From Streptomonospora nanhaiensis (GTDB taxonomy: Bacteria; Actinomycetota; Actinomycetes; Streptosporangiales; Streptosporangiaceae): a stretch of 64,000 nt of DNA. Shown piece by piece: positions 26,143-34,995 of the stretch. The stretch lies in contig NZ_CP113264.1 of NCBI RefSeq assembly GCF_026642255.1, positions 5,518,001-5,582,000 of the forward strand. The letters are read 5' to 3'. Under the pieces are notes generated by a model. It had not been told where the DNA came from. It saw only the letters and a list, made by a program, of their open reading frames with translations, and did not search any database. Position numbers and translations under genes: made by a program. Each line of letters opens with the position of its first letter. Position 1 is the stretch's first letter.

Positions 26143-26886
26143 CTAGTCGAGGTCAAGGAGGGCGTCCAGGCCCACCGTGAGCGGGTCGGCGAGACCGGCG
26201 ACACCGCGGACCCCCAGGAGCACCCCGGGCATGAACGAGGTGCGGTTCATCGAGTCGTGCCGGATCTTCAGGGTCTCCCCGTCGGTGCCGAACACGACCT
26301 CCTGGTGGGCGATGAGCCCGGTGATGCGCAGGGCGTGCACGCGGACCCCGTCCACGTCGGCGCCGCGGGCGCCGGGGATCTCCGACGTCGTGGCGTCGGG
26401 CATCGGCGCGGCCCCGGCCTCCCGGCGCGCCTCGGCAACGAGCTCCGCGGTCCGGTAGGCGGTGCCGCTGGGGGCGTCGGCCTTGTTGGGGTGGTGCAGC
26501 TCGATGATCTCGGTGGACTCGAAGTACGGCGCGGCCTTGCGCGCGAAGTGCATCATCAGCACGGCGGCGATGCCGAAGTTCGGGGCGATCAGCACCTTCG
26601 CCCCGGGCGCGGCGGCCTGCATGGCGCGCACCCGCTCCAGCCTGGCCTCGTCGAAGCCGCTGGTCCCGACGACGGCGTGGATCCCGTGGCCGATGAGCCA
26701 CTCCAGGTTGTCCATCACCGCGTCGGGGTGGGTGAAGTCGACGACGCAGTCGGCGCCCAGCACCGCGCTCCGGTCGTCGGCGCTGTCCACGCCCGCCACG
26801 AGTTCCATGCCGTCGGCGGCCTGAACCGCGCGGACGACCTCTGACCCCATACGCCCATCGGCGCCGAAAACTCCTACCTTGAACAC
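26143..26886 (-). CDS. dapB: 4-hydroxy-tetrahydrodipicolinate reductase
   Basis: Reduces the DapA product with NAD(P)H in the lysine and diaminopimelate pathway; 247 residues. The dinucleotide loop VGVFGADGRMG is at the N-terminus, VGTSGF near residue 75, and the catalytic signature ELHHPNKADAPSGTA near residue 132. ATG at 26886 is the natural start. It lies 123 bases downstream of egtD on the same strand, so read-through from the ergothioneine operon is possible. Confidence 0.96.
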   Translation of the reverse strand: MFKVGVFGADGRMGSEVVRAVQAADGMELVAGVDSADDRSAVLGADCVVDFTHPDAVMDNLEWLIGHGIHAVVGTSGFDEARLERVRAMQAAAPGAKVLIAPNFGIAAVLMMHFARKAAPYFESTEIIELHHPNKADAPSGTAYRTAELVAEARREAGAAPMPDATTSEIPGARGADVDGVRVHALRITGLIAHQEVVFGTDGETLKIRHDSMNRTSFMPGVLLGVRGVAGLADPLTVGLDALLDLD

Positions 26887-27009
26887 GCCACGAGCGTACC
26901 GGAGTCACGGACGGCCCCGGTGTGGCGCCGCCCGCCCGGAGGCGGCCGACGTGCGGTGATCCGCCGTCGGCGGAGCGGGCGCGCGGTCGGCCTCCTCGGG
27001 CGGGCGCGG

Positions 27010-27984
27010 TCAGCTCGCGGCGGCGAGGGTGAGCGCGAAGTCCCCGGCGGGGTCGGTCCACCAGTGGGAGGGCTCGAACCCGGCGGCGCCGAGTTCGGCG
27101 GCCAGCCCTTCGCGGCGGAACTTGGCGGAGACCTCGGTGCGCATCTCCTCCCCCGGGGCGAAGCCGACCTCCAGGTCCAGGTCGGCGACCCGCACGTGCT
27201 GGGCGGAACGGGCGCGCAGGCGCATCTCGATCCACTCCTCCCCGGCGTTCCAGCGGGCGATGTGGTCGAAGGCCGCGGGGTCGAAGTCGGCGCCGAGCCT
27301 GCGGTTGAGGACGCCGAGGACGTTGCGGTTGAACTCGGCGGTGACCCCCTGGGCGTCGTCGTAGGCCGCGACCAGGCGGGCCGGGTCCTTGACCAGGTCC
27401 ACGCCGAGCAGGAGCGAGTCCCCGGCGTCGAGCACGGCGCGGATGTCGCGGAGGAAGACGGCGCGCGGCCCCGGCTCCTGGTTGCCGATGGTGGAGCCCA
27501 GGACGGCCAGGAGCCGGCGTCCGCCGTTCTCGCCGACCGGGAGGAGCCCGAGGTGCTCCTCGAAGTCGCCGACGACGCCGTGGACGTCGAGCCCGGGGTA
27601 GTCGTCGACGACGCCGCGCGCGGAGGCGGCGAGGAAGTCGCCGCTGACGTCCACGGGGACGAAGCCGGTGAGGCGGCCGTGGCGGAGCATGGCGTCGAGG
27701 AGGAGCCGGGTCTTGACCCCCGATCCGGAGCCGAGCTCGATCAGCGTCTCCGCGTCGGCCGCGGCGGCGATCTCGTCGGACCGGACCTCCAGGATGCTCC
27801 GCTCCGCGCGGGTGGGGTAGTACTCGGGCAGCCCGGTGATCTCCTCGAACAGGGCGCTGCCGCGTTCGTCGTAGAACCACTTGGGCGGGAGCTGCTTGGG
27901 CACTGCGGTGAGCCCGGCGGCGACGTCGCTGCGCAGGGCCTTGTCGAGGTCGTCGGCGGTCAGGTTTCGGTCGATCCGGAACAT
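27010..27984 (-). CDS. egtD: L-histidine N-alpha-methyltransferase
   Basis: Trimethylates histidine to hercynine, the first step of ergothioneine synthesis; 324 residues. The SAM site is LIELGSGSGVKTRLLLD near residue 85, and the histidine-binding side includes VPVDVSGDFL, VLGSTIGN and the C-terminal MRTEVSAKF. ATG at 27984 follows a GGAGG-type sequence. It is last in the egtA-egtB-egtC-egtD run, 68 bases after egtC. No egtE (C-S lyase) follows within the window. Confidence 0.95.
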   Translation of the reverse strand: MFRIDRNLTADDLDKALRSDVAAGLTAVPKQLPPKWFYDERGSALFEEITGLPEYYPTRAERSILEVRSDEIAAAADAETLIELGSGSGVKTRLLLDAMLRHGRLTGFVPVDVSGDFLAASARGVVDDYPGLDVHGVVGDFEEHLGLLPVGENGGRRLLAVLGSTIGNQEPGPRAVFLRDIRAVLDAGDSLLLGVDLVKDPARLVAAYDDAQGVTAEFNRNVLGVLNRRLGADFDPAAFDHIARWNAGEEWIEMRLRARSAQHVRVADLDLEVGFAPGEEMRTEVSAKFRREGLAAELGAAGFEPSHWWTDPAGDFALTLAAAS

Positions 27985-28052
27985 GGTGCCTCCTGTGTCC
28001 CTTGGTGGGTGCCCGTGGGCGTGCCGGTGCCGCGGGGGCGGCGCCCCGGCCG

Positions 28053-28844
28053 TCAGGCGATCGGGTGGATCCCGGTGCGCTCCCGCGTCGCGACGGCGAC
28101 GGAGCCCTCGGGCACCTCGCGCCAGCCGCGCGCGTCGTCGAAGGGCTCCGAGGCCAGGAAAACCCCTCCCCCGGGCTCCCTGAGGGTGAAGAGGGTGTCC
28201 CCGGCGGCGGTGGCGACGATGCTCTCCCCGTCGGCGGCCAGCAGGTTGTAGCGGCCGTCGGAGTGCTCGCGTGCGTGGCGGACCACGCCCGCCAGCGCCC
28301 CGGCGAGGTCGCCGGAGGCCCGCCACAGCCGCACGGTGTGGGCGAACAGGGGAGCGGAGTCCACCGGGGAGCGCGCGTCCAGCACGCCCGGGGGCGGGAC
28401 GAAGGCCGCCGCGAGCGCCTCGTCGTCCTTGACCGCGCCGTTGTGGCTGAACAGAAGCCGGTCGGCCCGGAAGGGCTGCGCGCCCGACTCCTCGGAGCCG
28501 AACCCGACGGTGGCGTCGCGGACCGCGGCCACCACGCACCCGGAGGTGATGGCGCGCGCCGCGTCGGCGAAGGACGAGTCGCTCCAGATGGGCATGGCCC
28601 GGCGGTAGCGCAGCGGCCCCGGGGGGTCGGCCCGCGGCAGGCCGGACGCCGACGGGTCCGCGGACGCGGCGGTCCCCGGCGTCCCGTGCGGCGGGTACCA
28701 GCCGACGCCGAAGCCGTCGGCGTTGACGGTGCCGTGCCGCTGCATGCGCGGCGCCCACGACTGGACGTGCAGCGAGTGGGGCGCCGCGTACAGCAGCTCG
28801 TGCAGCGTACGCGGCGGCCCCAGGTAGGCGAGGTGACGGCACAT
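28053..28844 (-). CDS. egtC: Gamma-glutamyl-hercynylcysteine sulfoxide hydrolase
   Basis: Class II amidohydrolase of 263 residues that removes glutamate from the EgtB product. The catalytic nucleophile is Cys2 (MCRHLAYLG), exposed after removal of Met1. Glutaminase-fold motifs include HGTVNADGFGVGWY and LFSHNGAV. ATG at 28844 overlaps the egtB TGA by one base (TGATG), so translation is coupled. About 20 residues rich in Pro, Ala and Ser near residue 60 look like a lineage-specific insert. Confidence 0.94.
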   Translation of the reverse strand: MCRHLAYLGPPRTLHELLYAAPHSLHVQSWAPRMQRHGTVNADGFGVGWYPPHGTPGTAASADPSASGLPRADPPGPLRYRRAMPIWSDSSFADAARAITSGCVVAAVRDATVGFGSEESGAQPFRADRLLFSHNGAVKDDEALAAAFVPPPGVLDARSPVDSAPLFAHTVRLWRASGDLAGALAGVVRHAREHSDGRYNLLAADGESIVATAAGDTLFTLREPGGGVFLASEPFDDARGWREVPEGSVAVATRERTGIHPIA

Positions 28845-30190
28845 CAGGCGGGTTCCCCGTCCCGTGCGCAGCGGAAGCCGCTGAAGATCTGTCGGCGGAC
28901 CGCGTGGTCCCAGTTGCGGAAGGTGGAGCGGACGGCCGTGGGGTGGGTGGCCCAGGAGCCGCCCCGCAGCACCTTGTAGCCCTGGTCGAAGAACACCTCC
29001 GAGTACTCGCGGTACGGGAAGGCGCGGAACCCCGGGTAGCCCGTGAAGGTGGTGGAGGTCCACTCCCACACGTCGCCGATCAGCTGCTGCACCCCCAGCG
29101 GCGACGCGCCGTCGGGGTGGCGCCCCGCCGGGGAGGGCCCCAGCTTGCGCTGGCCCAGGTTGGCGTGCCGGGGCCGGGGCTCCTCGTCGCCCCACGGGTA
29201 CCGGCGGGACAGGCCGGTCGCGGGGTCGAACCTGGCGGCCTTCTCCCACTCCGCCTCGCTGGGCAGGCGCTTGCCCGCCCACGCGGCGTACGCGGAGGCC
29301 TCGTGGAAGTTGACGTGCTGCACGGGTTCCTCGGACGGCACCATCTCCTGGCGGCCGAACCTGCGGCGGGACCACCCGTCGCCCTCGGGGCTCCAGAAGG
29401 CGGGGGCGGCCGCGCCGGTCCTCTCCCGCCACTCCCAGCCCTCCAGGGTCCACCAGCGGTGGTCCCGGTAGCCGCCGTCCTCCATGAACCGCTGGTAGGC
29501 GGCGTTGGTGACGGGCCTGGTGTCGATCCAGTAGGGGTCGAGGACGACCTCGCGGGAGGGGCGCTCGTTGTCGTAGGCCCAGGGGTCGTCGTCGGCGCCC
29601 ATCGTGAACGGGCCGCCGGGAACGTACACCTCCTCCTCCACGGGCGGGCGCAGGGCCGCGACGGCGCCGGTGTCCTCCAGCAGGACGGGGACGCCCTCGC
29701 GGAGCTGGTGGGTGGCGAGCATGGTCTCGTCGTGCTGGTGCTCGTGCTGGATCACCATGTGGAAGACGAACCCGGCGCCGAGCAGCGACCGCCGCCCGTC
29801 GGGCTCCCCGCGCTGCTCCGGGATCCCGAGGTCGGCGGAGTCGAGGGCGTCGAGCACCTCCTTGCGGACCCGGTCGTTGTACTCGCGTGCCTCCTCGGGC
29901 CGCAGGAGCGGCAGGGTGACGCGGTCGGCGCGCGGGTTCTCGAAGGCGTCGTAGAGGCCGTCGATGTCGGGACGCAGCGCCTCGCGTCCCCCGGCGGCCC
30001 GCAGCAGCCACTGCTCCTCGTAGTTGCCGATGTGGGCCAGGTCCCAGACGAGCGGCGACATGAGGGGCGAGTGCTGGGCGAGCAGGCCCTCGTCGTCGAG
30101 GGCGTCGATCGTGAGCCCGTTGCTGCGCCGCCGGCTCCGTTCGAGTTCGGTGGCGATGCGCTCCTTGGCGCGTTCCTGTTCGTGGTTCAC
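28844..30190 (-). CDS. egtB: Hercynine oxygenase (C-S bond forming)
   Basis: Non-heme iron sulfoxide synthase of 448 residues joining hercynine and gamma-glutamylcysteine. The DinB-like N-terminal domain supplies iron ligands: His in DLAHIGNYEEQ near residue 52 and the HxxxH pair in QHEHQHDET near residue 140. The C-terminal formylglycine-generating-enzyme-like domain has YVPGGPFTMGAD, VNFHEASAYAAWAGKRLPSE and GDVWEWTSTTF. GTG at 30190 overlaps the egtA stop (GTGA) and has GGAGGAG upstream. Confidence 0.95.
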   Translation of the reverse strand: MNHEQERAKERIATELERSRRRSNGLTIDALDDEGLLAQHSPLMSPLVWDLAHIGNYEEQWLLRAAGGREALRPDIDGLYDAFENPRADRVTLPLLRPEEAREYNDRVRKEVLDALDSADLGIPEQRGEPDGRRSLLGAGFVFHMVIQHEHQHDETMLATHQLREGVPVLLEDTGAVAALRPPVEEEVYVPGGPFTMGADDDPWAYDNERPSREVVLDPYWIDTRPVTNAAYQRFMEDGGYRDHRWWTLEGWEWRERTGAAAPAFWSPEGDGWSRRRFGRQEMVPSEEPVQHVNFHEASAYAAWAGKRLPSEAEWEKAARFDPATGLSRRYPWGDEEPRPRHANLGQRKLGPSPAGRHPDGASPLGVQQLIGDVWEWTSTTFTGYPGFRAFPYREYSEVFFDQGYKVLRGGSWATHPTAVRSTFRNWDHAVRRQIFSGFRCARDGEPA

Positions 30191-31482
30191 CGTGCTCCTC
30201 CGCTGTGTCGGTGGGTCCCTGTCCGTCCCGCCCGGGTACCGACGCGCCCCGGGCGCGGGGCGGGAACGCTCGGCCGCGCGTCGGCGGGGCACAGCCCGCG
30301 CCGGACGTGGCGGTCGGCGTAGTCGTCGACGAGGGAGGAGAGCCCGGCGGCGCCCATGCGGGGCAGGGCTTCGACGGCCGCGTCGAAGCAGGAGCGGGCG
30401 CACTCGGCGACGGCGGGGTCGCCGGGGCCGAGCCGGGCGGAGCGCATCCACAGGCGGCGGTCGGGGAAGGGGCCGCGGCAGAGCTTCTCCGTGGCCTCCT
30501 CGGCCACGGCGCGGGCGCGGGGGTCGTCGACGAGGGCGGCGCAGAGCGCCATGGGGACGGGCCACCAGCGGCGGGGGACCGCGTCGATCATGCGCAGTTC
30601 CCACCAGCCGCGCGGGCGTACGGGCGGGAAGAGGGTGCTGAGGTGGAACTCCACGTCGGCGGGGGTGAGGGGGCGGGGGCCCCGGCCCCCGACCCACTCG
30701 GCCAGGGTGATGCCGGGATCCGGGGTCCAGGTCCCGCCTCCGCCGGGGATCTCGGGGACCGCCATGACGTCGGCGGCGAGGGCGTAGTCCGTCCACGCGG
30801 TGGCCGGGTCGGGGTGGCTGCCGGTGTCCAGGACGGGGCGCGTGCGGCCGGCGTCGGTGGCCGCCCAGATCGCCCACCGGGTGGACTTCCATCCGGTGGG
30901 GCGGCCCCGCCAGACGGCGGAGTTGGCGAACGCGGCGACGAGGACCGGCCCGAGCCGGTGGACGAGCTCCCAGCGGGCACGTCCGTCGGCGCGGTCGACC
31001 CCCGTGTCCAGGCACACCTGGAGGGAGGCGGTGCTGCACATCATGGTGTGGCCGCTGGGCTGGCGGCGGCCGGCGAAGAACCGCTCCATGGCCGTGTAGC
31101 GGGGCAGCCGCAGCTGGCGTACGGGCGGTCGGAGCGGGTCGAGCGCGGTCTCGACCAGGTGGAGCCCGCCGCCCGCGAGGACCTTGGAGACGTGGTCCAG
31201 GTCGGCGGCCAGGGCCTCGTGCGCCCGGGCCGGGCCCGGCAGCACGGGAGAGCTGAGCTCGATCTGCCCGCCGGGCTCGAAGGTGACCGCGCTTCCCGCG
31301 GGCGGGGGCCCGCCGGCCTCCAGCAGCGCCGCGAGGCGGTCGACGGCGACGGGTGCGGTCGGGTGCGCGGAGTCCGCGACCAGCCACTCGGTCTCGGTCC
31401 CGACCTTGCCTGGAGGGCCGGTCTTGAAACAGACCCCGTTGATGTACTCGTGAACGTCTTCCGTGGTCATGTGGTGCGCCAT
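30187..31482 (-). CDS. egtA: Glutamate-cysteine ligase EgtA
   Basis: Makes gamma-glutamylcysteine for the EgtB reaction; 431 residues of the GCS2 type. Visible family segments are KVGTETEWLV near residue 32 (metal and ATP loop), FEPGGQIELSSP near residue 75, and MMCSTASLQVCLD near residue 150. The last 30 residues are basic and disordered. ATG at 31482 has GAGGGAG upstream; a second ATG 12 bases inside is possible. It is the first gene of the egt operon and is preceded by a GGGGTGT/ACACCCC repeat. Confidence 0.92.
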   Translation of the reverse strand: MAHHMTTEDVHEYINGVCFKTGPPGKVGTETEWLVADSAHPTAPVAVDRLAALLEAGGPPPAGSAVTFEPGGQIELSSPVLPGPARAHEALAADLDHVSKVLAGGGLHLVETALDPLRPPVRQLRLPRYTAMERFFAGRRQPSGHTMMCSTASLQVCLDTGVDRADGRARWELVHRLGPVLVAAFANSAVWRGRPTGWKSTRWAIWAATDAGRTRPVLDTGSHPDPATAWTDYALAADVMAVPEIPGGGGTWTPDPGITLAEWVGGRGPRPLTPADVEFHLSTLFPPVRPRGWWELRMIDAVPRRWWPVPMALCAALVDDPRARAVAEEATEKLCRGPFPDRRLWMRSARLGPGDPAVAECARSCFDAAVEALPRMGAAGLSSLVDDYADRHVRRGLCPADARPSVPAPRPGRVGTRAGRTGTHRHSGGAR

Positions 31483-31501
31483 GCGAGGCTCCCTCGGAAC
31501 G

Positions 31502-31527
31502 ACACCCCTCCGGGGTGTGACACCCCA
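31502..31527. promoter_or_regulatory. ACACCCC repeats upstream of egtA
   Basis: ACACCCC-TCC-GGGGTGT at 31502-31518 followed by another ACACCCC-like copy ending at 31527, 20-45 bases before the egtA start. It could be an operator or a leader hairpin for the egt operon; nothing links it to a known regulator. Confidence 0.3.
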
Positions 31528-31692
31528 GGGTCCTGCCCAGGGGCCCGGCGCGCCGAACGTCTGCGGTGACCAGAAATCACAGGACGTGTCGCCACAAGCA
31601 CCCTTCGCCCAGGTTCGCCCCGACGACACGCCAGGTGGATTCGACGGTGGGGGCGGACGGAGGAGGGCCGCCCCCGAGAAAAGTGACCACCG

Positions 31693-32607
31693 TCACACTT
31701 CGGTGAACGCCTCGACCCTGGCCTCGACCGCCTCCCGCTCCCTCGCGTGCAGTTCGATACCGAACACCTCGTGCAACACACGCCCCACCTCCCTCACAGG
31801 CACCCGCTGCTCCTCACGCGTTCCGTCCGGGGCCAGAGTGGTGAGAGTGGTGTCCGTGAGCACGTGCTGGACGCCCGGCCCGATCCGCTGCACCGTCAAC
31901 CGCGTCAGGAAGGGCGAACGGGGATGGCTGGAGAGGTGGTGGCTGAGGATCTCGTAGTCCTGGGGCGCCATCGCGGCGGTCGTGAGGACGTACAGCGGAC
32001 GCCAGGCAAGGCCGTCGAACGAGCGCAGCAGCCACTCGTCGCCGCCGAGCTCCGAGACCCGGTCCAGGCGCAGGCCCCAGCCGCCCTGGACCTCCTGGTG
32101 GCCGTCGGCCAGCGGCAGGGGCTCCAGCGGCCCGCCACCGCCGAAGCCGGCGTCCACCAGCCACGGGCGCCCCTCCAGGTCCACCCGCAGCAGGCAGTGC
32201 GTGGACGGGCGGGGACGCCCCGGCCGGCCGGACACCACCCGGGCCGCGAGCCCGGTGACGGCGAACCCGAGCCGGTCCAGCACGGCGGCCAGGAGCAGGT
32301 TCTGCTCGTAGCAGTAGCCGCCCCGCCGGGCGCGGACCATCCTGTCCACGAGGGCGGGCACGTCCAGCCGCACCGGCTCCCCCGTGAGCGGCCGGAGGTT
32401 CTCGAAGGGGATGGCGGCCAGGTGGGCCCGCTGCACGGCCCGCAGCGTGTCACGGGTGGGCGGCAGGGCGCCCTCCAGGCCCACCCGGGCCCGATAGGCG
32501 TCCAGGTCGACCTCGCCCCCGTGCCAGAGGTCCCGGTCGGTGAAGAGGCGCGCGGGGCGGGGCGCCGGGGGCACCCCGGCGCGGTCGCGGGAGGTGTCGT
32601 CTGCCAT
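31693..32607 (-). CDS. nat: Arylamine N-acetyltransferase
   Basis: Acetyl-CoA-dependent NAT family enzyme of 304 residues. The Cys-His-Asp triad is visible: Cys in RRGGYCYEQN near residue 93, His in STHCLLRV near residue 133, Asp in WLVDAGFGG near residue 148. The N-terminal segment IPFENLRPLTGEPVRLD is typical. ATG at 32607 starts a 25-residue extension before the conserved fold; GTG codons nearby are less likely. It follows the peptide importer on the same strand across a gap with two hairpins and appears to be a separate unit. Confidence 0.92.
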   Translation of the reverse strand: MADDTSRDRAGVPPAPRPARLFTDRDLWHGGEVDLDAYRARVGLEGALPPTRDTLRAVQRAHLAAIPFENLRPLTGEPVRLDVPALVDRMVRARRGGYCYEQNLLLAAVLDRLGFAVTGLAARVVSGRPGRPRPSTHCLLRVDLEGRPWLVDAGFGGGGPLEPLPLADGHQEVQGGWGLRLDRVSELGGDEWLLRSFDGLAWRPLYVLTTAAMAPQDYEILSHHLSSHPRSPFLTRLTVQRIGPGVQHVLTDTTLTTLAPDGTREEQRVPVREVGRVLHEVFGIELHAREREAVEARVEAFTEV

Positions 32608-32750
32608 GCCCCGGCCAACCGTCGGACGGGTGCGGCCATTCCGCGGCGGGACGCCGGCACACGTCCCCGGGCCGCCGGGCGCCGCCCACCCGCCCCGGGG
32701 GGTGCCCGGCAGGAGTCGGCCGCCCGCGCGCCGGCCCGGTCCCGGACACC

Positions 32751-32809
32751 GCCGCACCCCGCAGGGGTGCGGCGACGGCCGCCGGAAGGACCCGGGGCGC
32801 CCCGGGTCC
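32751..32809 (-). terminator. Two hairpins after peptide importer operon
   Basis: 32788-32809 is a perfect 22-nt palindrome (begins GGACCCGGGGC), 44 bases after the dppF-type stop. 32751-32760 pairs with 32764-32773 as a 10-bp stem with a 3-nt loop. Together they probably end the five-gene transcript. Confidence 0.6.
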
Positions 32810-32852
32810 GGAGCGCGCCGCGGGGGAGGCGCCGCCACCGCGCACGGCGCCC

Positions 32853-33941
32853 TCAGCCCGCGCCTCCCGCCTCCGCGCGGACCCGGCCGGTCCCGTCGGC
32901 GGCCGCCCAGTGGCAGGCCACCCGGCGTTCGGCCCCGCCCCCCAGGACCGCGGGGTCCACGGTGCGGCACAGGTCGGCGACGCCCGCCCGTTCGGCCTCT
33001 CCCGAGGCGAGCACCGGGCAGCGCGGGTGGAACCGGCACCCCGGCGGCACCTGCTTGGGGTCCGGCGGCTCGCCCGCCAGGACCACCGGCTCGCCCTCGC
33101 CCGCGTCGGGCAGCACCGACAGCAGCGCGCGTGTGTACGGGTGGGCGGGTGCGGCCAGGACCTCCTCCACGGTGCCCAGCTCCACCACGCGCCCGAGGTA
33201 CATCACGGCGACGCGGTCCGCGATGTTCCACGCCAGTCCCAGGTCGTGCGTGGCCACCAGGGCGGACAGCCCCAGTTCGTCCCGCAGGTCCAGGAGCAGG
33301 CGGAGGATCTCGCCGCGCACCGACGCGTCCAGGGACGCGACCGGCTCGTCGGCCACCAGCACCTCGGGGTCCAGGACCAGGGCCCCGGCGATCACCACGC
33401 GCTGGCGCTGCCCGCCGGACAGCTCGTGCGGATAGCGGGCGAGGAAGCGCTCCGGCGGGCGCAGGCCGGCCCCGGAGAGCGCTCCGGCGACCCGTTCGGC
33501 CTCGTCCGCCGTGGTGCCCTCGTGGATGCGCAGCCCCTCGGCCACGGACTCGTAGACGGTGCGGCGCGGGTTGAGCGAGCCGGTGGGGTCCTGCTGCACG
33601 AGCTGGACCCGGCGCCGGTAGGCGCGCAGGTCCCGGGAGCCGTACCGCATCGGCCTGCCCTCGAACACCACGACGCCCCCTGTGGGCCGCTCCAGGCCCA
33701 GCAGCACCCGGGCCAGGGTGGTCTTGCCGCAGCCCGACTCCCCCACCAGCGCCACGATCTCGCCCGCCGACACGTCGAGGTTCACGCCGTCGACGGCGCG
33801 CGCCGTGCCCTTGCCCCCGCCGGGGGCGAACCCGGCGGCGAAGGCGACCTCCACTCCCCTGGCGCTCAGGATCGGCTCGGGCGCCTCCCCTCCCCCGGAG
33901 GCGCGGGGGGCGTCGCGGGGGTCGGTCTCGGTGGTGCTCAA
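32853..33941 (-). CDS. Peptide/nickel-type ABC transporter ATP-binding protein (DppF type)
   Basis: ATPase of 362 residues powering import. Walker A GESGCGKTT is near residue 65, signature LSGGQRQR near residue 170, Walker B VLVADEP, and the switch His in LVATHDLGLA. The C-terminal oligopeptide extension contains PGCRFHPRCPV and later Cys residues, typical of the OppF/DppF group. It starts 34 bases after the partner ATPase gene and is last in the operon. Substrate could be peptides, but related systems carry nickel or sugars. Confidence 0.93.
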   Translation of the reverse strand: MSTTETDPRDAPRASGGGEAPEPILSARGVEVAFAAGFAPGGGKGTARAVDGVNLDVSAGEIVALVGESGCGKTTLARVLLGLERPTGGVVVFEGRPMRYGSRDLRAYRRRVQLVQQDPTGSLNPRRTVYESVAEGLRIHEGTTADEAERVAGALSGAGLRPPERFLARYPHELSGGQRQRVVIAGALVLDPEVLVADEPVASLDASVRGEILRLLLDLRDELGLSALVATHDLGLAWNIADRVAVMYLGRVVELGTVEEVLAAPAHPYTRALLSVLPDAGEGEPVVLAGEPPDPKQVPPGCRFHPRCPVLASGEAERAGVADLCRTVDPAVLGGGAERRVACHWAAADGTGRVRAEAGGAG

Positions 33942-33975
33942 GGGCGCGTCTCCTCGGTGGGGGCGGCGGTCGGGA

Positions 33976-34995
33976 TCACGGGGTGCCCCCGTCCCGGGCG
34001 GTCGTCAGGGGTCTCGCGGGGCCCACGTGCACGCACGCCGCATGGCGCGCGGAGTTCCCGGCGGGGTCGGGGTCCACCGGCCACAGGGGCGGGTCGACCG
34101 TGGCGCAGACCGTCTCGGCCACCGCGCAGCGGGGTCGGAAGACGCAGCCCGGAGGGGGGTCGGCCGGATCCGGCGGGTCCCCCGGCAGGCCCCGGGGCGC
34201 CAGGCGCGAGGCCGGGTCGCCGATGCGGGGGAAGGCCGCGCTGAGGGCGCTCGCGTAGGGGTGGGCGGGTTCGTGCACGACCTCGCGGGCGGGGCCCTGC
34301 TCCACGACGCGGCCCGCGTACATCACCGCGACCCGGTCGCAGGTGGCCGCCAGGACGGACAGGTCGTGGCTGATCATCAGCATGCCGATGCCCTGTTCGG
34401 CGACCAGGCGCTTGAGCAGGGCGAGGATCTGCGCCTGGATCATCACGTCCAGGGCGGTGGTGGCCTCGTCCGCGATGACCAGGCGTGGCTCGCAGGCCAG
34501 GGCCATCGCGATCATGACCCGCTGGCGCTGTCCGCCGGACAGCTGGTGGGGGTAGTCGCGGGTGCGGGAGGCCGGGAGGCCCACCTGTCCCAGGAGCTCG
34601 GCCACGCGCCCGGGGATCCGGTTCGCCGGCACGGTGCCGTGGATCGCCATGGGCTCCGCGATCTGGTCACCGATCCGCTTGACCGGGTTGAGGGAGTGCA
34701 TGGCGCCCTGGAAGACGATCGCCGCGCCCACCCAGCGGACCGCGCGCAGTCGGCCCCACCGCATGTCGAGGACGTTCTCCCCCTCCAGCAGGACCTGCCC
34801 CCCGATGCGGGCGCTCTCGGGCAGCAGGCGCAGCAGCGCCAGGGCGACGGTCGACTTGCCGCTCCCCGACTCCCCCGCCAGCCCCAGGGTGCCCCCGGGG
34901 TCGAGGGACAGGTCGACGCCCCGGACGGCCGGGACCTCGCCGTGCCCGGCTCGGTAGGTGACGTGCAGTTCTCGGACGTCGAGGAGGGAGGTCAA
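33976..34995 (-). CDS. Peptide/nickel-type ABC transporter ATP-binding protein (DppD type)
   Basis: Second ATPase, 339 residues. Walker A GESGSGKST is near residue 40, signature LSGGQRQR near residue 155, Walker B LVIADEAT, and switch His in MISHDLS. PGCVFRPRCAVAETVC at the C-terminus is the oligopeptide-ATPase extension. The most likely start is TTG at 34995, which overlaps the upstream permease stop (TTGA) and begins right at the conserved LLDVRELHVTY. A longer ATG frame would run through the permease gene. Confidence 0.92.
   Translation of the reverse strand: MTSLLDVRELHVTYRAGHGEVPAVRGVDLSLDPGGTLGLAGESGSGKSTVALALLRLLPESARIGGQVLLEGENVLDMRWGRLRAVRWVGAAIVFQGAMHSLNPVKRIGDQIAEPMAIHGTVPANRIPGRVAELLGQVGLPASRTRDYPHQLSGGQRQRVMIAMALACEPRLVIADEATTALDVMIQAQILALLKRLVAEQGIGMLMISHDLSVLAATCDRVAVMYAGRVVEQGPAREVVHEPAHPYASALSAAFPRIGDPASRLAPRGLPGDPPDPADPPPGCVFRPRCAVAETVCATVDPPLWPVDPDPAGNSARHAACVHVGPARPLTTARDGGTP

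Noticed and set aside
31683..31696. GTGAC-N4-GTCAC dyad as a CRP-like operator
   Set aside because: It overlaps the stop codon of the arylamine acetyltransferase gene, about 200 bases from egtA, and the spacing is short for CRP-family sites.
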